A stretch of DNA of 64,000 nt, from contig JAOAEQ010000001.1 in NCBI GenBank assembly GCA_026416715.1, positions 62,001 to 126,000 on the forward strand. Direction: 5' to 3'. The notes under the pieces were generated by a model, which worked only from the letters and a program-made list of their open reading frames with translations, did not search any database and was not told the DNA's origin. Both the position numbers and the translations under genes were made by a program. The DNA comes from a bacterium. GTDB taxonomy: Bacteria; UBP4; UBA4092; JAOAEQ01. Below, in pieces: positions 33,562 to 42,889 of the stretch (position 1 is the stretch's first letter; the number at the start of each line of letters is the position of its first letter).

Positions 33562-34872
33562 TTCCGTAATCGGTTTGGCAAGAATTTTGTCTATTTTCGG
33601 CTTTAATTCATCAGCGAATTGTTTTGCGGTTTTCCGACCAAGCCAGAGTTCGTCGGTTGCTGGAATCAATACTTCATAGATTTCATGCATTTGCGGTGGC
33701 AACCGCAACGGACGCGCATAATCTGCTGCCGCATCAAGCAGAACGTGAATATGTTCCGGCGGTAACGTCGGGTCAATAAACACGGTTGATTCTGCAATAC
33801 TTTTAATCGCAGGGATACCACTAGCAATTTTGGTACTGCCGAAAAAGGATTGTCCTGCCGGACCACCGAGATATTTGAGATATTCCCATGCTTCGTTCGG
33901 ATGTTTACTTCCGGTAGGAATAACCATACCGACAGTGAATAGAACCGTAGCCCGGGTTTTTGGTCCCTTCGGAACCGGAGCGACATCCCAGTTAAATTTC
34001 GCCTGCTGCCGCAATAAACCGATCATCCAACTGCCGTTAACATACATTCCGAGTTTACCCGCTGCCATTAAATCCAGTGTCCCCTGTCCGGGTTGCTGCG
34101 ACGCAACTAACGACGGAGCAACTTTATGTTTGGTTCGCATATCCGCAACGAACTGCAACGCTTCAACCGCTTCCGGTTTGTTGATAATACAGGTCTTCAA
34201 ATCTTCACTAACAATTTCACCGCCATTCGCCCAAATCCAATAGATGAACGAATCTAACCATGGTTCCGGTGAAAAACCATATTGGTCAATTTTTCCATCG
34301 CCGTTGATATCTTTGGTTAATTTTTTCGCTGCCCAAAGAAACTTATTCCAATCCCAACTTTCATCCGGATAGGGCACTCCTGCTTTATCAAACATATCTT
34401 TATTATAATATAATCCGAATACAGTAAAATCGCGGGAAACCGCATAAATCTTCCCTTGAAATTTTAACATTTCGACTACCCGCGGATAGTATCCAGAAAA
34501 ATCAAAATCTTTTGATTTTGCTAAATAGGGTTCTAACGGTTGTATTGCTTTTTTCGTGGCGAAAATCGGTATCTCATCATACGCAAGATAAGCTGCATCG
34601 GGCGGAGTTCCTCCGGCAATCATCGTTTGGAGTTTCGCATAGTATTGCGTTGCTGGAATATCAATGAATTTAACTTTGATATTCGGATACCGTCGTTCAA
34701 ACTCTTGAACAAACGGGCGGCGGAATATCTGCGTCGAACTATTATCCCAGGTGGTTATGGTTAGAATAGTAGGGGATTGTCCTGTATTAGTTACATCTTT
34801 TTTGGAACAACCGAATATATATATTATTATAATGATACAACCAACCAATAAAATCCGATAATTTTTTTTCAT
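33559..34872 (-). CDS. ABC sugar transporter substrate-binding lipoprotein (family 1)
   Basis: Lipoprotein of 437 residues. I start at the ATG at 34872 (M-K-K-N-Y-R), which gives a standard lipoprotein signal ending Y-I-F-G-C-S. Body motifs are those of MalE/UgpB-type binding proteins: I-T-T-W-D near the start, F-E-R-R-Y-P-N-I-K-V-K, G-G-T-P-P-D-A-A-Y, Y-Y-N-K-D-M-F-D-K-A-G-V-P-Y-P, and N-G-S-W-M-I-G. No matching membrane or ATPase subunits lie next to it, so it is an orphan here or served by a transporter elsewhere. Its fold is the same as that of the sensor domain in the regulator at 50119-52356. Confidence 0.92.
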   Translation of the reverse strand: MKKNYRILLVGCIIIIIYIFGCSKKDVTNTGQSPTILTITTWDNSSTQIFRRPFVQEFERRYPNIKVKFIDIPATQYYAKLQTMIAGGTPPDAAYLAYDEIPIFATKKAIQPLEPYLAKSKDFDFSGYYPRVVEMLKFQGKIYAVSRDFTVFGLYYNKDMFDKAGVPYPDESWDWNKFLWAAKKLTKDINGDGKIDQYGFSPEPWLDSFIYWIWANGGEIVSEDLKTCIINKPEAVEALQFVADMRTKHKVAPSLVASQQPGQGTLDLMAAGKLGMYVNGSWMIGLLRQQAKFNWDVAPVPKGPKTRATVLFTVGMVIPTGSKHPNEAWEYLKYLGGPAGQSFFGSTKIASGIPAIKSIAESTVFIDPTLPPEHIHVLLDAAADYARPLRLPPQMHEIYEVLIPATDELWLGRKTAKQFADELKPKIDKILAKPITE

Positions 34873-34928
34873 AAAAATCCCTTGCGCCAATTTCAGATAA
34901 GATAATTTTGCTGTTCTATTGTATCATA

Positions 34929-36014
34929 TTATTTAGGTAGATAGCGCCATTTGCTGGACTCAACTGTGTTCGGTTGAATTTTGACCCAGATTGGACTCGA
35001 CCATGCTCGATTCCAATCCGATTGAATAGTTTTAACAAAATAATAATGTTCTTTAATTTCCGTTGGAGTCGATAACGAAAATTGCCAGATATAGCTGCTG
35101 GTATTAATATTAACTGTAGTTACCACTGACCCATTATGATACAGTAATATTTGCTGGAATCTATCGTTCGTATCGTGGTCATAAACTGAAATATAAAAGT
35201 TGAGCGAACTCGGATTCGTTAAAGTTGTTCCCATCCATGCATCATTGAGTTTGAATGTTAACTCGAGATTCCGGTCATGGGTTGAATACGTTCGATGGTT
35301 CCGATGCGCATCCAAAATATCCGATTTGGTTAATGAAGTGGCAATAGCAATCGTCCAGCACGCGAGCCCGAAATCGGATGTAGCATCACCCCAGGTGCCA
35401 TCGTGGGTATCTTGGGAACCATCCGTTCCGATATGCCAACCGTTATTTAACGCAATGATATACCGCGCTTCTTCGTTATAAGCGGGGTTAGAATATGGTG
35501 GAGTTCCATCCCAACGGACTTCCATCGCGTTCAATCCGACATCTGCGGTCGAAGAATAGCTAAGATTATTAAACACTGCGGTTGATGGATAAGTCGGATG
35601 ATTAAATGTTGCACTCGCACCACTCGCTTCGAGTTCTTTATAGAAATCATTGATTGTCGTAGTAGTAAATATAGAATTTGCTTCAAAGATGCAACTATGT
35701 CCATTATTAGATGTCCATTCCTGACCGGCGATAGCTACAAATACTCCATCCTGATTGAACATAGCAGCTTGCGTTCGGATATCATCGAATTCAGATTGAG
35801 TTAACTGGGTATGATGGTCAGTTATCGCCAGGAAATCGAGTTTTGCGGAATCCCGCGCATACGTAAACGCACTCGCTGGTGTCCCAATTCCATCCGAATA
35901 GGACGTATGCGCATGCAAACTACCAACATAAAAATGATAGGTCGTACCAAAAGTAATTGAAGGTATAACTATAAAAAATAATACAGTGAGCTGATAATAC
36001 CGAAACATTACCAT
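34929..36014 (-). CDS. Secreted PHP-domain metallohydrolase (CehA/McbA-like)
   Basis: Predicted exported hydrolase of 361 residues. A signal peptide (about residues 3-22) is followed by a PHP domain: G-S-L-H-A-H-T-S-Y-S-D-G near 32, L-D-F-L-A-I-T-D-H-H near 55, and later histidines such as F-N-H-P-T-Y and D-G-S-Q-D-T-H. These build a trinuclear metal site for phosphoester or related hydrolysis. The C-terminal beta domain lacks a clear family. Substrate unknown. It is upstream of the sugar-binding lipoprotein gene on the same strand. Confidence 0.85.
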   Translation of the reverse strand: MVMFRYYQLTVLFFIVIPSITFGTTYHFYVGSLHAHTSYSDGIGTPASAFTYARDSAKLDFLAITDHHTQLTQSEFDDIRTQAAMFNQDGVFVAIAGQEWTSNNGHSCIFEANSIFTTTTINDFYKELEASGASATFNHPTYPSTAVFNNLSYSSTADVGLNAMEVRWDGTPPYSNPAYNEEARYIIALNNGWHIGTDGSQDTHDGTWGDATSDFGLACWTIAIATSLTKSDILDAHRNHRTYSTHDRNLELTFKLNDAWMGTTLTNPSSLNFYISVYDHDTNDRFQQILLYHNGSVVTTVNINTSSYIWQFSLSTPTEIKEHYYFVKTIQSDWNRAWSSPIWVKIQPNTVESSKWRYLPK

Positions 36015-36034
36015 ATTCCGATATTTAAAGAGAT

Positions 36035-36068
36035 ACCGGCGGATATGGGATTTATTACACCCGCCGGT
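36035..36068 (-). terminator. Hairpin terminator after the orphan pseudopilin gene
   Basis: Perfect 8-bp GC-rich arms ACCGGCGG (36035-36042) and CCGCCGGT (36061-36068), 18 bp from the pseudopilin stop. The T-run on the minus strand is weak. Confidence 0.55.
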
Positions 36069-36085
36069 CTATTGTATAACCAGCA

Positions 36086-36739
36086 TTATTCAACGATTCC
36101 ACTCACAAACGGCCGAGCACCATCGGTTGACCGCGGACAACGGAGCACATCGCCATTACTCATCGTTCCATTAGTTGGGTCATAGGTGAGCGCGGAAGTC
36201 TGTCGGTCACCACGAATATAAATATCTCTTCGGTCACGGTCAGGTCCGCTACCCCAAATACGCCATTCACCAAAAACTAACCGATGCCAATCCGGATTGG
36301 GTGGTGGTTGATACCAGTAGTATGCGTTGGCAGAACTATAGCAATATCGTTTTGACCCAGGATGAAATCCGGTATACTGCGGGATGACATAAAATGGGTC
36401 TTCCGGTTCTTTGGTAATATAAGCAATCGGTGTCGTTATCGAAAGTTTCTGTGACATAAATTGTTCGTTGGTTCCTCCAGAGCCAACAAATGGGTCTACA
36501 TGCCAAACATCCTGGTATCCACCTTCATAGGCAATCAGCATCATTAACGGATAATCATTATGGTCAACATAATATGCTTCAATTGCAGTCGCTAATGTTC
36601 GCATTTCTCCTTTACTTCGCGAAACTTTCGACCGGGTCTGTGCTGCTAAAAAGTTCGGAATCGCTATAGCTGCTAAAATCGCAATAATCGCGACAACGAT
36701 TAATAATTCAATTAGGGTAAATCCTTTGTTATGTCTCAT
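36086..36739 (-). CDS. Orphan type II pseudopilin-like protein
   Basis: Protein of 217 residues with the leader M-R-H-N-K-G and then F-T-L-I-E-L-L-I-V-V-A-I-I-A-I-L-A-A, the prepilin signal and helix. The following N-F-L-A-A-Q-T-R-S-K-V-S-R-S-K-G-E-M-R-T-L is the form common in planctomycete-like and candidate-phylum pseudopilins with many paralogues. The C-terminal part contains Y-Y-V-D-H-N-D-Y-P and a Gly/Asp-rich tail. It lies far from the main secretion operon, among transport and secreted-enzyme genes. Confidence 0.88.
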   Translation of the reverse strand: MRHNKGFTLIELLIVVAIIAILAAIAIPNFLAAQTRSKVSRSKGEMRTLATAIEAYYVDHNDYPLMMLIAYEGGYQDVWHVDPFVGSGGTNEQFMSQKLSITTPIAYITKEPEDPFYVIPQYTGFHPGSKRYCYSSANAYYWYQPPPNPDWHRLVFGEWRIWGSGPDRDRRDIYIRGDRQTSALTYDPTNGTMSNGDVLRCPRSTDGARPFVSGIVE

Positions 36740-36760
36740 ATATTGTTCACCTCCCTTTAA

Positions 36761-36816
36761 TTATCGTTATCGGTTGTCGGTTATCAGTTGTCAGTCGTAA
36801 AGCTGAAAACTGAAAA
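36761..36816. repeat. Heptanucleotide tract (8 units)
   Basis: TTATCGT, TATCGGT, TGTCGGT, TATCAGT, TGTCAGT, CGTAAAG, CTGAAAA, CTGAAAA fill most of the 89-bp gap before the pseudopilin gene leader. Confidence 0.8.
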
Positions 36817-36828
36817 CAAACAACTAAA

Positions 36829-38667
36829 TTAGCTATCCCATTTTTCTTCCGAAAGTCGAGTGTATAAGAAATAACCGCCAGCAATAGTAATAAGCACTAA
36901 GATCGTACCGAGTAGTTTCGCTCCAAGAATCAATTCTCCGATACCGAACAATGCGCTATATATAGAAATAACGCCTACAAGATAATTCAGAAGATTCTTT
37001 TTCGTGCCGGTACTTGGCAACGGAATTTCGCTCCCAATTTTTTCTCGGATTCGTCTCCAGCCTGGTCCGCCAGGATATACGCGTTTATAGAACTCAATCA
37101 ATTTTTGTTCATCAACCGGTTTAGTTAAAAAGGTCACGGTTAACCAGACCACAACGCACACCGGAACTAAAATTAAGAGATTTTCTGGAAATACCAGTTT
37201 ATTCAGATATTGCACGGTATTCGCAAGCCATGCCGGCATCGAGGATAACGCGGATTCGGTCATATATCGTGTGGTAAACCAGTCCATCTTGAATATTCGG
37301 AGGAAAAATGCGGTGAAAAATGAAGTTGCTAACGCGGAAATTTCACTCCACGCATTAATCCGCCACCAATACCAGCGAAGAATATACACTAATCCGACTC
37401 CTGCAACAATTTGGGTTAATAATTCCCATGCACCAACAATCGATTGCATTAAAAACGTCATTCCAGCACCGCAGAGTGCGATAATCAACGTGGCAACAAT
37501 GGAAGCAAGAACATAATGTTTTTCTGTCGCTTGTTTCTTAATAAACCGACGGTAGAAATCATTGATTAAATACGATGCGCCCCAGTTCATTTGGGTATCT
37601 ACGGTTGACATATACGCCGCGAGGAACCCAGCTAACCCAAGTCCTAAAACCCCTACCGGAAGCACTCTCATCATAACTTTAATATATCCTTGTTCCGGGT
37701 CGGGTAGATTGGGAAACATTACTGCAGCAACTAATCCAACCACGATCCAAGGCCACGGACGTAAACAGAAATGAGCGATGTTATACCAGAGATACCCGAG
37801 CATAGCATGCTTTTCGTTTTTAGCGGAAATCATACGTTGCGCTGCATATCCACCGCCATCAGTATTCCCGCTAGTCCACCATTGGAAACCAACATAAATG
37901 AGAAACCAACTGATTGGCATCATTGCTCCTTCAAGACTTGATGGAATCATCGCAATCATCGCTTGTTCTTTCCCTGCGCCATAGAATTCGGTTATTTTTT
38001 GCAGAATGGTCGGCATTCCTCCCATCGCAATTACCCCGAGTACCGCCGTGATGATCGCGATAGACATCGCGAGAATAAACTGAAAGAAATCGGTTATCAT
38101 AACCCCACGGATACCCGCTAATGCGGTGTAAATAAACGTTAGGAAAAAACAAAAGGTTACCGCCCAGAATTTGGTGCGCGGTGTATCTGGCAGACCGAGG
38201 GTAACCGTGATAATTTTCGCCATTGCGAGGTTTACCCAACCCATAATGATGCAGTTATAGGGTATCCCGAAATACAGCGCACGGAACCCACGTAGTACCG
38301 CTGCGGGTTTTCCGCTATATCGGAGTTCAGCGAGTTCGGTATCGGTCAAGATATTTGCACGGCGCCATAAGCGCGAAAAGAAAAAAACTGCAAACATTCC
38401 CATTAACGCACCGTTCCACCAATACCAATTCCCTGCGATTCCCCGCCGAACGACAAGTGCACTAACCGCTAACGGTGTATCTGCCGCAAACGTTGTCGCC
38501 ACAATTGATGTACCGAGAATCCACCATGGTGCACCTTGCCCAGAAGCAAAATACTCTTTAACAGAAGTGGTTGACTTTCGTGAATGCCATAACCCTAATC
38601 CAATAGCAAACACCATATATCCGATAATAAAAATCCAATCTATTGTATGTAAATATCCGACAACCAT
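36829..38667 (-). CDS. Sodium:solute symporter (SSS family)
   Basis: Membrane carrier of 612 residues. The ATG at 38667 has GGGGAGGAG just upstream, so I prefer it to an ATG 12 codons earlier. About 13-14 hydrophobic segments are present. Typical SSS motifs include Y-F-A-S-G-Q-G-A-P-W-W-I-L-G near 50, A-A-D-T-P-L near 70, and a middle helix ending I-R-G-V-M-I-T-D-F-F-Q-F. The C-terminal soluble stretch (F-Y-K-R-V-Y-P-G-G-P-G-W) is common in large uncharacterised SSS carriers of marine and candidate-phylum bacteria. It probably couples sodium to uptake of a sugar or organic acid. Confidence 0.93.
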   Translation of the reverse strand: MVVGYLHTIDWIFIIGYMVFAIGLGLWHSRKSTTSVKEYFASGQGAPWWILGTSIVATTFAADTPLAVSALVVRRGIAGNWYWWNGALMGMFAVFFFSRLWRRANILTDTELAELRYSGKPAAVLRGFRALYFGIPYNCIIMGWVNLAMAKIITVTLGLPDTPRTKFWAVTFCFFLTFIYTALAGIRGVMITDFFQFILAMSIAIITAVLGVIAMGGMPTILQKITEFYGAGKEQAMIAMIPSSLEGAMMPISWFLIYVGFQWWTSGNTDGGGYAAQRMISAKNEKHAMLGYLWYNIAHFCLRPWPWIVVGLVAAVMFPNLPDPEQGYIKVMMRVLPVGVLGLGLAGFLAAYMSTVDTQMNWGASYLINDFYRRFIKKQATEKHYVLASIVATLIIALCGAGMTFLMQSIVGAWELLTQIVAGVGLVYILRWYWWRINAWSEISALATSFFTAFFLRIFKMDWFTTRYMTESALSSMPAWLANTVQYLNKLVFPENLLILVPVCVVVWLTVTFLTKPVDEQKLIEFYKRVYPGGPGWRRIREKIGSEIPLPSTGTKKNLLNYLVGVISIYSALFGIGELILGAKLLGTILVLITIAGGYFLYTRLSEEKWDS

Positions 38668-38690
38668 TTTCTCCTCCCCTAGGATGCAAG

Positions 38691-38725
38691 GATTAAGTAT
38701 CAAGTATGAAATACGAAATTATTAT
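38691..38725. repeat. Heptanucleotide tract (5 units) between symporter and CBM/EEP genes
   Basis: GATTAAG, TATCAAG, TATGAAA, TACGAAA, TTATTAT. It runs into the stop codon of the upstream gene at 38722. Confidence 0.7.
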
Positions 38726-41700
38726 TGCTCTTTTCTTTTATTTCGTATTACAGAGATATCCTGTTCTGCGGTATTTGTATTTTGCATATCATCAATACTC
38801 GTCCGAAATTCAGATAATTCTACTGGGATATAGTCATCTTCTAAAAAATAGACGTCATCAAACCACGCAGTCGCATTGGATAACGTAGAAAGTAAGTATA
38901 TATTAAAATGGGTATAGGTCGCACCTGCAGGAATATTCTGTTTTCCAATTGTTCCTGTTAAGTCTATCCATGGTGATAGACTGGAATTATTGCTTATGGT
39001 TATATACGTAGATGTAATTCCTAGGAGATTATCACTTGCATTATACCAATATAGCTGAATTCCCGCTTGTGCATTACCGTTAATGGATGTAGGCGCACAA
39101 TATGTTCTTAGCTTTGCACCATACCGATAATTTTTAGCAGTATCAATAGTAATCGGAATAATAACTGGACTCCCCGGACTACCGACTTCAGCGAACGCTT
39201 GATAATTCCGCCGAAACTGATTGCTTCCCGGTGGATTCATAATCCAATAACTCGTTGTCGGTGAAACATAATAGGTATAAACCTGCCGAGCGTTAGTAGT
39301 GCTCGTGCTCCGTCGCCAATAAGCGCCATACTCTACATACGCGCCGCCGGCATCATCTCGTCCTTCAAAATTGTTATTGATAATCAGGTTTTCCGGTATA
39401 TCTTGTTGGTTCTCAACCGAAATATCATCAAAAATCACGAATGACCCCGGATTAGCACTCTCGATAGATAGAACCACCCGCAGCGCCGCTCCCGTTGACG
39501 GTACAGTATACGTTCCCGATAATTCTGACCAAACCACAGAATTCCCACTCGTCTGTAAGGTTAAACTTCCAAGCGCATTATCCGAATAATATGCTGAACT
39601 GTTCGCTGTGTAGCATTTAAATTCGAGATTAACTTTTCCGGTGGTAACATTTGCCCATTTAAGCCATCCGGAACAATTATAGGTTTGCCCCGGAGTAACC
39701 GCAATAAAGTTACTAAACCATTTATTGATTTGCGTATTCGACGTACTTCTGCAATAAACGGCATAACTTCCGGAATGCGAATCAGTCGTAACTTTACATA
39801 ATCCGGCATCTGATGCAAACCAAAATCGAGCGCTATCTCCACTAACGAATTCAAACCCGGAATTATATATCCGATTCGGACTCGGAATATCCGGTTTTAC
39901 ATATCCACCACCAATGATTAATGCAGTGACCGGTCTATGGTCAGAGGCAACGGTAGCGTCACCGTAACTAACCACATGTGCTTCTTTTACGGTTGTATAT
40001 TGTGGAACCACAATATGGTCAATTCGCACCGTCGGGTTTGGATTGCTGACAGTGTTAATAAACCCAAACCCGCTTACTCCAATCGTATCGACATATTGTG
40101 TTTGCATCCGACGAAATGGATCGCTATTACTTCGTGCATTCAAATCGCCTAGCAGAATTTTCGGTTCAGGAACTTGACTCATCCATACTAAACAGGAGTC
40201 TGCGCTCAATTGCCGTTCGGACTCATCATCATGTGCCCAATGGGTAACAAAAACATTAACGATGGTTCCGTTAACATTAACCGCTGCCCATAAACAACCA
40301 CGCTGTTCACTTCCCAACGTTGGTTTAATAGTATAGTTCGAATACGATATTATCGGATACCGACTCAATATCGCATTACCTATTCTGATACTAAAACCAT
40401 AATCAACATTTGCTCCAAAAGCACTATACCAGGTACCACCTAGTCGAGATTGTAATCGTGCACGAATTAATTCTACCTGATTATCAAACGGAGAATAATA
40501 TAGATTCCAAATTTCGTTTAACCCGACGATATCAGGATTTTCATCAGCAATCACATCGGCTACTCGATTAACATTATAAACTGAATCCGTTCCTTCGCAA
40601 TGATGAATGTTGTATGATAACGCCCGAACCGTAAACGAACTCTCCGTTTGATTCGTTTCCTGAAAATAGACATCATCAAACCAGCCGGTAGCGTTAACTG
40701 ATACGGTATCGGTATTAAACAATCGCACTCGTGCAGCGACCGCACCCGCTGGCGGTGAAACGACCCCACTATCTAAATTCATCCATTGGCTAGTATTATT
40801 TCCATTCGTTGCAATTGCAGTTATACTAATCGTATCATCGCTATAATCCATCCATTCAACACGCACTCCGATGTTTCCAATAGTCACTCTACTCCATTGC
40901 AGCCAGCCGCCGAACCGATAGTTTTTCGTTGAATCGATAGCGATATATCCATGATTACTCCCTTCAGCGATATACCATTCTCGAATAAAATTCGCTCCAC
41001 TAACTTGTGTGATATATACGCTGGTAGTTGCTGAACGATATAAGCCACTCGTTAACCCAGCATAAGTTACGCTGGTATTCCTTCTCCAGAAGGCAGGATA
41101 GGTTCCATCAATTCCTTTAAAATCGCCGTTGATAATCAGGTTATCCGGCGGAGTTCCTGGCGTCGGATTTTCTACCAATACATCGTCAAACAACACCCAC
41201 GCACCAGCGTTTGCATTTTCAGTCGCGAGATATACATCCATACACCGTCCACTGGATGGCACGGTATAATTCCCAGAAAATTTAACCCACCCGCCAGTAG
41301 AATTCCCCGTTGTGCTTAAGGTGAATTCGCCCACTTGGGTTCCAGGAACTCCGTTCGCATCGTAGCAGCGGAACCGAGCGCGAATCGTTCCTGCAGAAAC
41401 GTTATCCCATTTCATCCATACCTGACAGGTATATGTTGCGCCGGGAGTCACCGCAAATTTCTCCGAAGTCCAACTATTGATTTGACTAACATCCGCACTG
41501 GTCACATAAACCGCCGCATTCCCTGAATGACCGATACCTGCTCCACTCGTTGCATAGCAATAGCTCGTATTCGAGCGCGTCCAATGTCGGGCGAGAACAT
41601 TCCCGCTTCCCCATAAATATTCAAATCCGCTATTCAACACACGATTTGATGCCGGAACCCAGGAAGCACCGAGCAATGCAAAGAGCCAAATCAGTTGTAT

Positions 41701-41742
41701 AACTTTACCATTTACTTTGAATATGCGGTCTTTATACATCAT
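38722..41742 (-). CDS. Secreted five-module protein: CBM-CBM-endonuclease/phosphatase-CBM-CBM
   Basis: Exported protein of 1006 residues. After a signal peptide (about 12-32) come two carbohydrate-binding-like beta-sandwiches (R-V-L-N-S-G-F-E-Y near 34, N-L-I-I-N-G-D-F near 200). Next is an endonuclease/exonuclease/phosphatase (EEP) domain (about 372-615) with S-Y-N-I-H-H, G-L-N-E-I-W, T-H-W-A-H-D-D, L-G-D-L-N-A-R-S and S-D-H-R-P-V-T, the full catalytic set. Two more sandwich modules follow (R-I-Y-N-S-G-F-E-F near 630, N-L-I-I-N-N-N-F near 795). The sandwich pairs look duplicated around the enzyme. Likely an extracellular phosphoesterase or nuclease held on a polysaccharide. Confidence 0.87.
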   Translation of the reverse strand: MMYKDRIFKVNGKVIQLIWLFALLGASWVPASNRVLNSGFEYLWGSGNVLARHWTRSNTSYCYATSGAGIGHSGNAAVYVTSADVSQINSWTSEKFAVTPGATYTCQVWMKWDNVSAGTIRARFRCYDANGVPGTQVGEFTLSTTGNSTGGWVKFSGNYTVPSSGRCMDVYLATENANAGAWVLFDDVLVENPTPGTPPDNLIINGDFKGIDGTYPAFWRRNTSVTYAGLTSGLYRSATTSVYITQVSGANFIREWYIAEGSNHGYIAIDSTKNYRFGGWLQWSRVTIGNIGVRVEWMDYSDDTISITAIATNGNNTSQWMNLDSGVVSPPAGAVAARVRLFNTDTVSVNATGWFDDVYFQETNQTESSFTVRALSYNIHHCEGTDSVYNVNRVADVIADENPDIVGLNEIWNLYYSPFDNQVELIRARLQSRLGGTWYSAFGANVDYGFSIRIGNAILSRYPIISYSNYTIKPTLGSEQRGCLWAAVNVNGTIVNVFVTHWAHDDESERQLSADSCLVWMSQVPEPKILLGDLNARSNSDPFRRMQTQYVDTIGVSGFGFINTVSNPNPTVRIDHIVVPQYTTVKEAHVVSYGDATVASDHRPVTALIIGGGYVKPDIPSPNRIYNSGFEFVSGDSARFWFASDAGLCKVTTDSHSGSYAVYCRSTSNTQINKWFSNFIAVTPGQTYNCSGWLKWANVTTGKVNLEFKCYTANSSAYYSDNALGSLTLQTSGNSVVWSELSGTYTVPSTGAALRVVLSIESANPGSFVIFDDISVENQQDIPENLIINNNFEGRDDAGGAYVEYGAYWRRSTSTTNARQVYTYYVSPTTSYWIMNPPGSNQFRRNYQAFAEVGSPGSPVIIPITIDTAKNYRYGAKLRTYCAPTSINGNAQAGIQLYWYNASDNLLGITSTYITISNNSSLSPWIDLTGTIGKQNIPAGATYTHFNIYLLSTLSNATAWFDDVYFLEDDYIPVELSEFRTSIDDMQNTNTAEQDISVIRNKRKEQ

Positions 41743-41756
41743 ATAAACATATAATC

Positions 41757-42758
41757 CTAGAACGCTATTTTCGCTTCTGCATTTTTTGAACCATAGGAGA
41801 CGGTTACCGCTTCTCCATTCGTTCCTTCCAGAATTCCGTTACCTGGAATCGGGTTTCCTGCAACAACTTGAATCACGTTCGTATTCTGAAACACTGAACT
41901 ATTCTTCCAGGTTTCAGGTAAACTGAACTGTTCTTCATCGCCGGTTGCCGTGGTAACTTTAACCGTAACCTGCTGATGCGTGCTTGCATCGGAATTAGCG
42001 TTTCGGTCTTCTACGGTTATATAGCATCCTTTAATTCCAATAGTTTCTACGGTCTCTTGATTTACGTCGGTGAACCGAACCGGAATCGGTTTCCGAACAA
42101 GCAATCGTAACGTTACAGGACCGAGCGGAAACTGATACGGTTTTTCAAACACACGTTCATCTTGCCGGTCGCGTATATTAATCACATTTTCATGAATTGC
42201 TATCTGATAACATTGTAAACTTCCAACACGGTCAGCTGACGGTGCACCAATTCCCATCCGCAACCGATATCCGGAAACATTCGCGCCCGTCGCTTCAACC
42301 TGCACGGTTAACTCATACGGCGGACTAAACTGGGCTACCTGTCCGCCTTTTCCCTGAATCGCTCCGGGAGTATACACTAACCGAGTATATGAATTCTCCG
42401 GAAAAACATTTAAGAATCGATTCTTCTCACCAACTAACCGATAAAACATTTGGTTCCCTGCAGCAACTGTCCAATTATCTGGAAATAATGATTGATATTT
42501 CTGCCAGTTCTCTGTGAACGGAGTAGCGCCACGGAGAATTATTTCACCCCAGTTTAAATCGCAGCGGTCTGTGGTCAACATAATCGAGCCAACCCGGTCA
42601 TTCGGGGCAACCCCAGACCCGATTTTTTCTCCATTAATATATCCGACCAATGTCATCGCTGAAAAACTTGAACAAACCGAGAAAAACATTGCAACCAAAA
42701 TAAACAAAAAAATGTTGGCATACCTAATTGAGTTGATTTTTTGTCGACAGCGTTGCAT
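41757..42758 (-). CDS. Secreted protein of the G-Y-[IV]-N-G-E-K family (paralogue 1)
   Basis: Exported protein of 333 residues. The ATG at 42758 has AAAGGAG 8 nt upstream and gives a signal peptide ending S-S-F-S-A. The mature part begins T-L-V-G-Y-I-N-G-E-K-I-G-S-G-V-A, then G-S-I-M-L-T-T-D-R-C-D-L-N-W-G. It aligns along its length with the protein at 48450-49841 (shared F-P-D/A-W, L-R-I/M-G, V-R-N/K-P-I-P and G-N-P-I blocks). No family recognised. It probably belongs with the CBM proteins beside it as a cell-surface or cellulosome-like component. That is inference. Confidence 0.7.
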   Translation of the reverse strand: MQRCRQKINSIRYANIFLFILVAMFFSVCSSFSAMTLVGYINGEKIGSGVAPNDRVGSIMLTTDRCDLNWGEIILRGATPFTENWQKYQSLFPDNWTVAAGNQMFYRLVGEKNRFLNVFPENSYTRLVYTPGAIQGKGGQVAQFSPPYELTVQVEATGANVSGYRLRMGIGAPSADRVGSLQCYQIAIHENVINIRDRQDERVFEKPYQFPLGPVTLRLLVRKPIPVRFTDVNQETVETIGIKGCYITVEDRNANSDASTHQQVTVKVTTATGDEEQFSLPETWKNSSVFQNTNVIQVVAGNPIPGNGILEGTNGEAVTVSYGSKNAEAKIAF

Positions 42759-42818
42759 TAACACCACTCCTTTCATTGCTAATGTTTCGGTTACCTGGTT
42801 TTTTAAGTTGGTTTTACG

Positions 42819-42866
42819 AGCGGAGGAGAACAAGAGCGGCTTAAACCCGCTCTTGCTTCTCTCCGC
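42819..42866. repeat. Long imperfect palindrome between the GH57-like and G-Y-I-N-G-E-K genes
   Basis: Arms of about 20 bp with a few mismatches (GCGGAGGAGAACAAGAGCGG against CCGCTCTTGCTTCTCTCCGC) around a TTAAA centre. No strong T-run follows on either side. Confidence 0.75.
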
Positions 42867-42889
42867 TGCCAAACTCAAAAAAATAACCT

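Noticed and set aside
33559-34872. Complete sugar ABC transporter operon
   Set aside because: Only the binding lipoprotein is present; the neighbouring genes encode a PHP hydrolase and an M50 protease.
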